Source of the DNA: a virus
IMG/VR virus record: IMGVR_UViG_3300043466_003540
Location: 21,270-85,269 of that record
Length of the DNA: 64,000 bases
Strand: one strand, 5' to 3'
Positions 15,213-32,308 of the stretch are shown here, one piece after another. The notes under the pieces are model-generated. The model was not told the origin of the DNA and did no database searches. It was given only the letters and a program-made list of their open reading frames with translations. Within the stretch, counting starts at the first letter, position 1; every line of letters starts with the position of its first letter. A program made the position numbers and the translations under genes.

Positions 15213-18029
15213 TTAGGTTTTAATCCAAGGAGTGTATCCTACTGGAGCCTCTATAGGAGTAAGTACATGGTAAGTTTTAGGGATAGATTTGCTGTTTTTA
15301 GCCATGTAAAGTGACTGGTTTGATCCTCCTGCGATAATCCAAGAGTTATTCCCATACGCTACCCTAGAAACAGGCTCAAGTGTGTCCGCGCCTGCGTACG
15401 AGTATACCTGTGTTGTCCAGTTTATTCCATCTAAAGACGTTCTTACTCCTCCATTTAAGCTTACCAAAATAAATATTCCATCTCCGTAGGCTATTGAAGA
15501 AATACCTAACGTTATAGGAATGTTAGAGTTTTGCGTGTTCCACGTCACACCGTTATCCGTTGAGGTCCTTAGCGCTCCTCCTGCACCTCCTGCGGCCCAC
15601 ACACCATTTCCATATGCAACCGAGCTAATCGCACTGGTTCCAAACTGTGAAGTTTGCGTATTCCAGTTAAGCGCGTCAGTTGAAGTTCTTAACGTTCCAC
15701 TAGCACCCACCGCAATGAAAGTTCCATTTCCATAAGCAACTGCACATATAGTACTTGAACCAAATTGTGACGTCTGCGTATTCCAGTTAAGCGCGTCAGT
15801 CGAGGAGTGCAGCATACCTTGTATTCCTACAGCAACCCATACTCCATTTCCATACGCGACTGACTGGACAGCTGATGTGCCAAAGTTAGGTCCATAAGAT
15901 CTCCAGTTTATAGTGTCAGTTGAGGAGCGCAGTTTTCCACTCGCACCTGCCGCAACAAAAATTCCATTTCCATATGCAACCGAGTTAATCCCACTTGTTC
16001 CAAACTCTGAAGTTTGTGTATTCCAGTTTATAGTGTCAGTTGAGGTCCGCAGCGTTCCCCCCGCGCCTCCCAAGACCCACGTTCCGTTTGCATACGCAAC
16101 GGCTACGATCGAACTTGTTCCAAACTGTGACGTTTGCGTGTTCCAGGTCACACCGCCGTTTGTTGAAGTTCTTAACGTTCCTGCGCTTCCTCCCGCAACC
16201 CACGTGCCGTTACCATACGCAACAGCACTAATTCCACTTGAACCGCCAAACTCTGAAGTTTGCGTATTCCAGTTAAGCGTGTCAGTTGAGGTCCGCAGTG
16301 TTCCTGCAAATCCTGTCGCTACCCACACACCACCTCCATACCCAACTGCATCGATAGTAAGAGTACTTCCAAAATTAGTACCGTATCCTATCCAAGTTAT
16401 AGCATTGTTAGTTGATGTTCTTGTAGTTCCACCACTTCCTCCAAGTAACCAAGTTCCATTTCCGTACGCAACACCAAGAATATCACTTGTACCAAAGTTA
16501 GGAGTCTGAGTATTCCATGTTACACCGTTATCAGTTGAGGTCCGTAGTCCTCCAGAAAAAGACGCTGCAGTCCACACACCATTACCATAAGAAACGGCGT
16601 TTAAACTACTTGTAGTATTAGAAGTACGCGTGGTCCACGTAACACCATCAGGTGAAGTTCTTATCGCTCCTCCTGCTCCTGTCGCTATAAAGACACCATT
16701 ACCATAAGAAACGGCGTTTAAACTACTTGTAGTATTAGAAGTACGCGTGGTCCACGTAACACCGTTATTCGTTGAAGTTCTTATCGCTCCTCCTGCTCCT
16801 CCCACTACAAAGACACCATTACCATATGCAACAGAGCGAATATCACTGGTTCCAAACGTTGACGTCTGCGTATTCCACGTCACACCGTTATTCGTTGAAT
16901 TTCTTAACGCTCCACCCGCACCCACCGCTACCCACGTGCCGTTGCCATACGCAATTGCACTAATTATACTAGTTCCAAACTGTGAAGTTTGCGTATTCCA
17001 GTTAAGCGTGTCAGTTGAGGTCCGCAGCGTTCCCCCTGCGCCTCCTACAACCCATACTCCATTTCCATACGCGACTGCATAAATAATACTTGAACCAAAT
17101 TGTGACGTCTGCGTATTCCAGTTAAGCGCGTCAGTTGAAGTTCTTAACGTTCCACTCGCACCTCCAGCTACCCAGACACCGTTGCCGTACGCAACCGCAG
17201 ATATGGCAGTTGCACCAAACTGATTTCCATGAGCGTTCCAAACAGTTATGTTTGTTGAAGTTCTTAACGTTCCTGCTTGTCCTCCAGCTACCCACGTGCC
17301 GTTTCCATACGTGATAGCACGAATTCCAGTTGTTCCAAACTGTGACGTTTGCGTGTTCCAGTTTATTGCATCAGTAGACGTTCTTAATACCGCCGAGTCT
17401 CCTCCCACTACAAAAACTCCATTACCATAGGCAACTGAAGAAATTGAAGTTCCACCGAACTGTGAAGTTTGCGTATTCCACGTCACACCGTTATCCGTTG
17501 AGGTCCTTAGCGCTCCTCCTGCGCCTACCGCAACATAAATTCCATTACCATAGGCAGTTGAAAAAATAGTACTTGAACCAAAATTAACTCCGTAATTAAT
17601 CCAGTTTACCGCATTATCTAGTGATGTTTTTGCATTTCCTCCGTCTCCCACCAAAAGCCAAGCTCCATTACCATATGCAGCAGAACAAATTCCATTTGCA
17701 CCGAACTGTGAAGTTTGCGTATTCCACGTCACACCGTTATCCGTTGAGGTCCTTAGCGCTCCTCCTGCACCTGCTGCTATATATGTCCCATTACCATAAG
17801 CAACAGAATTAATAATACTTAAGCCAATAGTATGATTAACTGAAGACCAAGTAGAGTAATAAGGAATTATTTTACCAAGTCTAGAATTTGAGTTAATAGT
17901 TTGAGTAGTACTTAAATTTAACCAGCCTGGTCCTGGTGAACCTAATGAACTTTTTCTATATATAACACTACCAGTCTTGTACACTACTTCTTTTTTAGAA
18001 TCTTGATTATTCATTTTATTTTCATCCAT
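15213..18029 (-). CDS. Asp-box propeller protein, 21 repeats
   Basis: 938 residues. After an N-terminal stretch of about 70 (YKTGSVIYRKSSLGSPGPGW) come 21 repeats of 39-44 residues, each with AYGNG-x-W/F-x-A-x-G, then G-L-R-T-S-T-D, and the Asp-box S-x-D-x-G-x-x-W (STDNGVTW). Asp-boxes mark beta-propeller blades as in sialidases and Ycf48-like proteins. 21 equals three times seven. The protein ends in TPWIKT. No sialidase catalytic residues are recognisable, so it is more likely a receptor-binding or decorative fibre than an enzyme. Its start overlaps the 3' end of the next repeat gene by 19 nt. Confidence 0.75.
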   Translation of the reverse strand: MDENKMNNQDSKKEVVYKTGSVIYRKSSLGSPGPGWLNLSTTQTINSNSRLGKIIPYYSTWSSVNHTIGLSIINSVAYGNGTYIAAGAGGALRTSTDNGVTWNTQTSQFGANGICSAAYGNGAWLLVGDGGNAKTSLDNAVNWINYGVNFGSSTIFSTAYGNGIYVAVGAGGALRTSTDNGVTWNTQTSQFGGTSISSVAYGNGVFVVGGDSAVLRTSTDAINWNTQTSQFGTTGIRAITYGNGTWVAGGQAGTLRTSTNITVWNAHGNQFGATAISAVAYGNGVWVAGGASGTLRTSTDALNWNTQTSQFGSSIIYAVAYGNGVWVVGGAGGTLRTSTDTLNWNTQTSQFGTSIISAIAYGNGTWVAVGAGGALRNSTNNGVTWNTQTSTFGTSDIRSVAYGNGVFVVGGAGGAIRTSTNNGVTWTTRTSNTTSSLNAVSYGNGVFIATGAGGAIRTSPDGVTWTTRTSNTTSSLNAVSYGNGVWTAASFSGGLRTSTDNGVTWNTQTPNFGTSDILGVAYGNGTWLLGGSGGTTRTSTNNAITWIGYGTNFGSTLTIDAVGYGGGVWVATGFAGTLRTSTDTLNWNTQTSEFGGSSGISAVAYGNGTWVAGGSAGTLRTSTNGGVTWNTQTSQFGTSSIVAVAYANGTWVLGGAGGTLRTSTDTINWNTQTSEFGTSGINSVAYGNGIFVAAGASGKLRSSTDTINWRSYGPNFGTSAVQSVAYGNGVWVAVGIQGMLHSSTDALNWNTQTSQFGSSTICAVAYGNGTFIAVGASGTLRTSTDALNWNTQTSQFGTSAISSVAYGNGVWAAGGAGGALRTSTDNGVTWNTQNSNIPITLGISSIAYGDGIFILVSLNGGVRTSLDGINWTTQVYSYAGADTLEPVSRVAYGNNSWIIAGGSNQSLYMAKNSKSIPKTYHVLTPIEAPVGYTPWIKT

Positions 18030-21000
18030 CCATATACACCATTACCGAGATATGTATTAGGTGTTTTAAAAGTAGTTAATATTTTTGTTGTTGCAATTAC
18101 GCCCAGTCCAACTACAACCCATGCATTATTACCATAAGCTGCATCGTAAACTATCGAATTTATATTATTTAATGATATCTGCGTATTCCAGTTAAGTGCA
18201 TCCGTAGAAATCATAATTCCTTGACTGTTTATTCCTCCTAATAACCACTTATTATCTGCGTATGTTAAAGCATAACTGGCTATTTGTCCTGATGTATACG
18301 TTTTTGGGATAGACCAGTTTATAAGGTTAGTAGAAGTTTGTATAGTATCATCTGCGTTAATTGAAGCTACTGCCCAAATTCCATTTCCATACGCTATTTT
18401 AGAAATTCCTGTTACTAAATAGTTTAAAGTTGTTTGCGTGTTCCACGTCACACCGTTATCAGTTGAGGTACGTAATCCTCCACCTACACCTCCAAAAACC
18501 CACGTGCCGTTTCCGTAGGCAACAGAGCATATAGTTGCGCTGTAATTAGATGTCTGTGTTGTCCACGTCACACCGTTATCCGTTGATGTTCTTACACTTG
18601 CTGAACTACCGACAGCAATCCACGCGCCATTACCATACGCAACAGCACATATGGCTGTAAAAAATGTAGAAGTTCGCGTAGTCCATGTAATACCATTTTC
18701 TGATGTTCTTAAAGCTGTACCCGCGCCTACAGCAACGAAAGTTCCATTTCCATAAGCAATTGAAAAAATAGTACTTGAACCAAACTGTGAAGTTTGCGTA
18801 TTCCAGTTAAGTTCATCTGTTGACGTACGCAGTACTCCTGATGCACCTCCAGCTACCCAGACACCGTTGCCGTACGCAACCGCACATATATTTAGTCCAC
18901 TTCCATCATTTAAAAATTTTAAATTTGCTAAAGAAGAATTAGAAAGTTTATTAGAAAAATTACTATCAACTTTAACTACGCTTCCATCAAGTTTTACCCA
19001 TGAACTTCCTGGTGAGTCAATACCAAATACTATTTCACCTGTATCATAGTAGTTTTTTCTTATATTTTTATTCATTGTGTCCATCCAACAATAGATAGAT
19101 TTGGGTCTATAGGTTGATTATAGCCCACTAATAAGTCAGATCTGTACAAGTGCCCTTGAGTAAGTGCTACCCATGTATTATTTCCATAGGCAACTGCGTT
19201 AAAGCTGCTTGAGCCAGTATAATGTTGTGTATTCCATGTCACACCGTTATCCGTTGATGTTCTTATCTTATTGACAGGCTCAGCACTACTTACAATTGTC
19301 CATAAGCCATCTCCATAGGCAACTGATTGAACTTTACCATTTTTAAATCCTGATTCTCTAGTTGTCCAATTAACTGCATCACTTGAAATACTAATTGTAC
19401 CAAATGTATCTCCTCCTGCTATCCACACGCCATTTCCATATGCAATAGAGCGAATATCACTGGTTCCAAACGTTGACGTCTGCGTATTCCACGTCACACC
19501 GTTATTCGTTGAGGTCCGCAGTGTTCCACCTGCGCCTACCGCTGTCCACGTGCCGTTACCATATGCAACAGAGCGAATTATACTAGATCCAAACTGTGAT
19601 GTTTGTTGCGTCCAGACTATTAGATCAGTTGAAGTTTTTAAAGTTCCACCATCACCAGCTGCTACGTACACTCCATTGCCGTAGGCAGAAGACTGAATAG
19701 TAGAAGATCCAAATTGAATTCCATAAGCATACCAATTGAGTGCATCAGTAGATGTTCTTAACGCTCCACCCGCACCTGCTGCAGCAAAAATTCCATTTCC
19801 ATATGCAACCGAGCTAATCGCACTGGTTCCAAACTGTGAAGTTTGCGTATTCCAGTTAAGCGCGTCAGTTGAAGTTCTTAACGTTCCACTCGCACCTCCA
19901 GCAACCCAAATTCCATTACTATAAGTAATTGACTGGATTACAGCTCCACCAAACTGTGAAGTTTGCGTATTCCATGTTATCGCATTATCAGTTGAGGTCC
20001 GCAGCGTTCCCCCCGCGCCTCCCAAGACCCACGTTCCGTTTGCATACGCAACAGCACTAATTCCACTTGATCCAAAGTTAGAAGTTCGTGTGGTCCAAAA
20101 AATTGAGTCAGTAGAAGAAAAAAGTTGACCAGAGCTGTTACCAGCTAAAAATATTCCATTACCATAAGATACAACGCATGTACTAGGAGAAGAAGAAAAA
20201 TTTGAACCATGAGTGTACCAGTCTATAGCGTTACTTGAAATTCGCGTTGCAAAGTTAGCAGAAATTATAAATATACCATTTCCATAAGCAGATGCTGTTA
20301 TGGTGCTACTACCTAATGGAGATGTTCTGGTAACCCATGTTAGTCCATCAGTAGAAGTTCTATAATTTCCACTAGACGCAGCAAGAAAAAATATTCCATT
20401 ACCATAAAGTAAAGAGTTAATATTGTTAGCACCGTAGTTAGATGCCTGCGTAGTCCACGTAACACCGTTATCCGTTGATGTTCTTATGCTGTTAGTTCCA
20501 CCACTGGTAAATCCTCCTGCTACCCATGTGTTATTACCATAGGCAACTTTATCCAAACTACTTGTAGTATTAGAAGTACGCGTGGTCCACGTAACACCAT
20601 CAGGTGAAGTTCTTATCGCTCCACCTATACCCACCGCAACAAAAATTCCATTTCCATATGCAACCGAGCTAATCCCACTTGAACCAAATTGTGACGTTTG
20701 CGTATTCCAGTTAAGCGCGTCAGTTGAAGTTCTTAACGTTCCACTCGCACCTCCAGCTACCCAGACACCGTTGCCGTACGCGACTGACTGGACAGCTGAT
20801 GTGCCAAAGTTAGGTCCATATTGATACCACGTCACACCGTTATCCGTTGACGTTCTCATCATACCACTAGGTCCAGCAGCTACGAATAAACCGTTACCAT
20901 ATCCGATAGAGCTAATCACACTTGTACCAAAACCAGTCTGTGTTGTCCACGTCACACCGTTATCCGTTGATGTTCTTATCATTCCTCCATTTCCTCCAGC

Positions 21001-23345
21001 TGCCCACGTGCCGTTGCCGTACGCGACTGACTGGATTGCAGTTGTAGTATTAGAAGTACGCGTGGTCCACGTAACACCATCAGGTGAAGTTCTTATCGCT
21101 CCTCCTGCTCCTCCTGCTATAAAGACACCATTTCCATATGCAACCGAGCTAATCGCACTGGTTCCAAACGTTGACGTCTGCGTGTTCCAGGTCACACCGC
21201 CGTTTGTTGAAGTTCTTAACGTTCCTGCTTGTCCTCCAGCTACCCAAGTGCCGTTTCCATATGCAATAGCGTTGATTCCAGTTGTTCCAAACTGTGAAGT
21301 TTGTGTATTCCAGATCACACCGTTATCCGTTGAGGTCCGCAGTGTTCCACCTGCGCCTACCGCTGTCCACGTGCCATTCCCATACGCAACCGCACATATA
21401 GTACTTGAACCAAAGTTAGAGGTCTGCAGTGTCCATGAAATTCCATCAACAGAGGTTCTTATTGAAGTTCCTGAAGTTGCCACCCAGACGCTGTTTCCAA
21501 AGGCAGAATATGTTACTCCACTTGGATTATGTCTTCTTTGCCAGTAAATTGAATCACTTGACGATATTAAGGCACTTGAAGTTCCAGCTACCCACGTGCC
21601 GCTACCGTATGCAACAGCGGATAAAGCTGCAGACGAGCCTAAGTCTATGGTTCCGTTATTTCTCCAAGTAGTACCATCATCAGTTGACGCTTGTATCACT
21701 CCACCCGTAATTGCAGCAACAAAAGTTCCATTACCAAAACTTAATTGAATAGCTTGCTGCCCATTTAATCCAGCACTTTGCGTATCAGTCCAAGTAGCAC
21801 CGTTGTCTGTTGATATAACGTATTGTCTATCACCTGTGCCTGCATGTGAAACTAGCCAAACTCCATTTCCATATGCAATACTACATATACCTGTTCTATC
21901 TACTCCAACTAAATTCCAGTTTTGTGCACTATCTGTTGAGGTCCGCAGAGCTCCGGCACTGTACCCTGCTATCCACACGCCATTTCCATACGCAACTGAA
22001 TGAATAGTAGATGAGCCAGAACCAAGTTCTTTCCATTTTACAAGATTTCCAGTTGATATAGCCATAACACCTGAAGTTCCACCTACAACCCACAGTCCAT
22101 TTCCATATGCAATTGATTGTAAACCACTTGAACCTGAAAGTTTTATCGGAGGCATCGTTGAAACCCAGGTAACAGCGTTTGTAGATGTGCGCATAGATGG
22201 AGCGGAGCCTCCTAGCACAGCAAAAGTTCCATTTCCATACGTAATAGATGTAAAAGTAGTTGTAGAAAAAGAGTTAGATGAAACCCACACTACGCCTGGG
22301 TTAGTTGATGATGAAATTGTACCTCCGTCTCCCGCCGCAACAAAAATTCCATTACCATACGCAATTGAAATGATACCGCTTGAACCAAACTGTGACGTTT
22401 GCGTGTTCCAGTTTATTGCATCAGTAGACGTTCTTAACGTTCCTGCGCTTCCTCCTGCAACCCAGACACCGTTGCCGTACGCAACGGCTGCAATAGCAGT
22501 TGCACCAAACTGTGAAGTTTGCGTGTTCCATGTTAGTGCATCAGTAGACGTTCTTAACGTTCCTGCGCTTCCTACCGCAGCAAAAATTCCATTTCCATAT
22601 GCAATGGATTGAATTAAAGTTGAACCAAACTGTGACGTTTGCGTGTTCCAGTTTATTGCATCAGTAGACGTTCTTAACGTTCCTGCGCTTCCTACCGCAG
22701 CAAAAATTCCATTTCCATATGCAACCGAGAAAATAGTAGTTGAACCAAACTGTGAAGTTTGCGTGTTCCATGTTAGTGCATCAGTAGACGTTCTTAACGT
22801 TCCACTTGCACCCACCGCGACCCACGTGCCGTTTCCGTATGCAATTGAAGTTATGGCAGTTGTGCCAAAGTTAGATCCGTATCCTCTCCACGTCACACCA
22901 CTATCAGTAGATGTTCTTACTGCTCCACTATTACCTCCTGCAACCCAGATACCATTACCGTAAAAAATAGAGTTTAAAGTACTTGTATTTGAAGTAGTTG
23001 GTTGACTCCATGTGTATAAATTATCTGAGCGTAACAGTATTCCAAGTACACCTGTCGCTACCCACACACCATTTCCATACGCGACTGCATGAATACCTGA
23101 AGAAGTATTAGTTCCAATTGCACTCCATGTAGTCTCTACAGTTGATACTCTAAAGAATCCAGAAGCACCTGCCGCTACAAAAACGCCATTTCCATATGAA
23201 AGTGTATTAATGTTATTAGCGGTAGAAGTATAAGATGATGGAACATTCCATACTGTCCCACCGTTAGTTGATATGAATAAACTTCCTTGTCCCCCACCAG
23301 CTACCCACACTCCGTTTCCATATGTAACAGAAGATAGTACTTGAG
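15290..23345 (-). repeat. Array of 63 coding repeats of about 120 bp
   Basis: Three adjoining genes carry 63 units of 115-135 bp in the same orientation. Many are nearly identical at the DNA level: the strings specifying TSTDALNWNTQTSQFG and AYGNGVWVAGG recur repeatedly, within and between genes. Others are strongly diverged, so the array looks shaped by unequal recombination and gene conversion. Units per gene are 35 (19072-23580), 7 (18011-19084) and 21 (15213-18029). Confidence 0.9.
18011..19084 (-). CDS. Asp-box propeller protein, 7 repeats
   Basis: 357 residues. About 65 N-terminal residues contain YYDTGEIVFGIDSPGSSW, like the start of the 938-residue neighbour. Exactly seven AYGNG/Asp-box repeats follow (the sixth and seventh degenerate to TYADN and AYGNN), and the tail is GNGVYGWMKIK. 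Seven repeats is what a single closed seven-bladed propeller needs. The gene overlaps both neighbours (13 nt upstream, 19 nt downstream), so the three are translated as a unit. Probably a minor tail or fibre component. Confidence 0.75.
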   Translation of the reverse strand: MDTMNKNIRKNYYDTGEIVFGIDSPGSSWVKLDGSVVKVDSNFSNKLSNSSLANLKFLNDGSGLNICAVAYGNGVWVAGGASGVLRTSTDELNWNTQTSQFGSSTIFSIAYGNGTFVAVGAGTALRTSENGITWTTRTSTFFTAICAVAYGNGAWIAVGSSASVRTSTDNGVTWTTQTSNYSATICSVAYGNGTWVFGGVGGGLRTSTDNGVTWNTQTTLNYLVTGISKIAYGNGIWAVASINADDTIQTSTNLINWSIPKTYTSGQIASYALTYADNKWLLGGINSQGIMISTDALNWNTQISLNNINSIVYDAAYGNNAWVVVGLGVIATTKILTTFKTPNTYLGNGVYGWMKIK

Positions 23346-23580
23346 TCTTACTTATTGTTTCTCTAGCCCAAAGCTGGCCTGTTGCTACAGAAGACTTACT
23401 TGATCTTTTACTAAAAGTATATGACTCATCAACAGAAGACAATGAAAAATCCTCGGGTTCAAATCCTTTAAGAAAAAAGCGTAAATAACCTTGTCTTTCA
23501 TTCTGTAAAGTTGTAGGGTTATACTCACCGTTAACTATTTCGGTGTTATTATTAAATCCATCTTCCCTACCATAATTCAT
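19072..23580 (-). CDS. Asp-box propeller protein, 35 repeats
   Basis: 1502 residues, the largest gene in the window. A unique head of about 85 residues (with GYLRFFLKGFEPEDFSLSS) is followed by 35 AYGNG/Asp-box repeats and the tail SIVGWTQ. Thirty-five is five times seven. Repeats near 5-8, 17-23 and 28-32 are nearly identical; repeats 9-16 and 24-27 are diverged. Cys occurs only in a few repeats at the same position (TICAVAYG), so disulphides are unlikely. Expected to be a long bead-string adhesin on the virion. ATG start. Confidence 0.75.
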   Translation of the reverse strand: MNYGREDGFNNNTEIVNGEYNPTTLQNERQGYLRFFLKGFEPEDFSLSSVDESYTFSKRSSKSSVATGQLWARETISKTQVLSSVTYGNGVWVAGGGQGSLFISTNGGTVWNVPSSYTSTANNINTLSYGNGVFVAAGASGFFRVSTVETTWSAIGTNTSSGIHAVAYGNGVWVATGVLGILLRSDNLYTWSQPTTSNTSTLNSIFYGNGIWVAGGNSGAVRTSTDSGVTWRGYGSNFGTTAITSIAYGNGTWVAVGASGTLRTSTDALTWNTQTSQFGSTTIFSVAYGNGIFAAVGSAGTLRTSTDAINWNTQTSQFGSTLIQSIAYGNGIFAAVGSAGTLRTSTDALTWNTQTSQFGATAIAAVAYGNGVWVAGGSAGTLRTSTDAINWNTQTSQFGSSGIISIAYGNGIFVAAGDGGTISSSTNPGVVWVSSNSFSTTTFTSITYGNGTFAVLGGSAPSMRTSTNAVTWVSTMPPIKLSGSSGLQSIAYGNGLWVVGGTSGVMAISTGNLVKWKELGSGSSTIHSVAYGNGVWIAGYSAGALRTSTDSAQNWNLVGVDRTGICSIAYGNGVWLVSHAGTGDRQYVISTDNGATWTDTQSAGLNGQQAIQLSFGNGTFVAAITGGVIQASTDDGTTWRNNGTIDLGSSAALSAVAYGSGTWVAGTSSALISSSDSIYWQRRHNPSGVTYSAFGNSVWVATSGTSIRTSVDGISWTLQTSNFGSSTICAVAYGNGTWTAVGAGGTLRTSTDNGVIWNTQTSQFGTTGINAIAYGNGTWVAGGQAGTLRTSTNGGVTWNTQTSTFGTSAISSVAYGNGVFIAGGAGGAIRTSPDGVTWTTRTSNTTTAIQSVAYGNGTWAAGGNGGMIRTSTDNGVTWTTQTGFGTSVISSIGYGNGLFVAAGPSGMMRTSTDNGVTWYQYGPNFGTSAVQSVAYGNGVWVAGGASGTLRTSTDALNWNTQTSQFGSSGISSVAYGNGIFVAVGIGGAIRTSPDGVTWTTRTSNTTSSLDKVAYGNNTWVAGGFTSGGTNSIRTSTDNGVTWTTQASNYGANNINSLLYGNGIFFLAASSGNYRTSTDGLTWVTRTSPLGSSTITASAYGNGIFIISANFATRISSNAIDWYTHGSNFSSSPSTCVVSYGNGIFLAGNSSGQLFSSTDSIFWTTRTSNFGSSGISAVAYANGTWVLGGAGGTLRTSTDNAITWNTQTSQFGGAVIQSITYSNGIWVAGGASGTLRTSTDALNWNTQTSQFGTSAISSVAYGNGIFAAAGAGGALRTSTDALNWYAYGIQFGSSTIQSSAYGNGVYVAAGDGGTLKTSTDLIVWTQQTSQFGSSIIRSVAYGNGTWTAVGAGGTLRTSTNNGVTWNTQTSTFGTSDIRSIAYGNGVWIAGGDTFGTISISSDAVNWTTRESGFKNGKVQSVAYGDGLWTIVSSAEPVNKIRTSTDNGVTWNTQHYTGSSSFNAVAYGNNTWVALTQGHLYRSDLLVGYNQPIDPNLSIVGWTQ

Positions 23581-23599
23581 TAAAAGACTCCTTTATAGA

Positions 23600-23980
23600 T
23601 TAAAAGTCTCCACCAAAAGCTATAACGTTAAAAGATTCTGAATTATTAGTTGTTGCTCTAAGTGAATGCCCAGAAGGTAACATAAAATTATTATAGGTAG
23701 ATGTGGATGAAAACACAGCTTGAGTAGTAGATGGAGTAACAGCAGTCACCATAACTTCTTGAAGTAAATAGTATGTTGAACCAGTGTATACCCATAGACG
23801 TACTACTCCCGCGGTTGTAGTTCCCGTCGAGACGATGTTGATCTCGTCGATGCGTGAGCCGCTTGCTCCTGCGGTGAACACGGTACCTACGTTGGTAGGT
23901 GAGGTACGCGAAGTGTCGGCTGTTGCAATATTAGCTGCCGAGACGCGAACAGTCGCGGCAAAATTTGGTGCTGCTGCCAT
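23600..23980 (-). CDS. Small structural protein, tail or fibre associated
   Basis: 126 residues, beta rich with many Thr, Ser and Ala. It begins MAAAPNFAATVRVSAANIAT and includes TGTTTAGVVRLWVYTGSTYYLL near the middle, ending AFGGDF. The pattern is that of a small immunoglobulin-like or jelly-roll virion protein. It sits between the collagen-like fibres and the propeller proteins with 19-25 nt spacing, in the same direction. AAAGGAAAA precedes the ATG. Exact role unknown. Confidence 0.6.
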   Translation of the reverse strand: MAAAPNFAATVRVSAANIATADTSRTSPTNVGTVFTAGASGSRIDEINIVSTGTTTAGVVRLWVYTGSTYYLLQEVMVTAVTPSTTQAVFSSTSTYNNFMLPSGHSLRATTNNSESFNVIAFGGDF

Positions 23981-24005
23981 TTTTTATTTTTCCTTTTCTG
24001 TTAGT

Positions 24006-25298
<1,293 letters not shown>

Positions 25299-25364
25299 AT
25301 TACTCTCTTACTTCAGCAAAAGGATGGCACTACTATACTACAAATTTGAACTTTCTATATAAAA

Positions 25365-25398
25365 AAACTGCCCACCTTCGTGAAAAGATGGGCAGTTT
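25365..25398 (-). terminator. Intrinsic terminator between two collagen-like fibres
   Basis: Arms 25365-25378 and 25385-25398 form a 14-bp stem with a 6-nt loop. The single non-Watson-Crick position is a G-U wobble only in minus-strand RNA, where the stem is followed by a run of seven T. It ends transcription after the 712-residue fibre gene; the next fibre needs its own promoter (TATAGT upstream of 25298). Confidence 0.85.
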
Positions 25399-25414
25399 CT
25401 ACCTAATATTTAGG

Positions 25415-27562
<2,148 letters not shown>

Positions 27563-27655
27563 TCATTTCACTCGAGTGGGATGATTCCCAAAGCCAATTT
27601 TACCCTAAATAAAAAAGGTGATTAAAATAAAATTAAACTCTAAATTCTTATTAAA

Positions 27656-29845
<2,190 letters not shown>

Positions 29846-29861
29846 TTTTTAACAGCTCCTT

Positions 29862-32162
<2,301 letters not shown>

Positions 32163-32308
32163 TAAATCTCCAAAATACTCTCACTCGAACACGTCTGAAC
32201 GAGATAAAACTAAGCAGGTCTTTGCCTATTCTACAAGATTTTTAGTACTCTTACTTTTTATTTTATAAAAAAGTGTTTATAAATCTACCTTTATTATAGA
32301 GCACTTTT

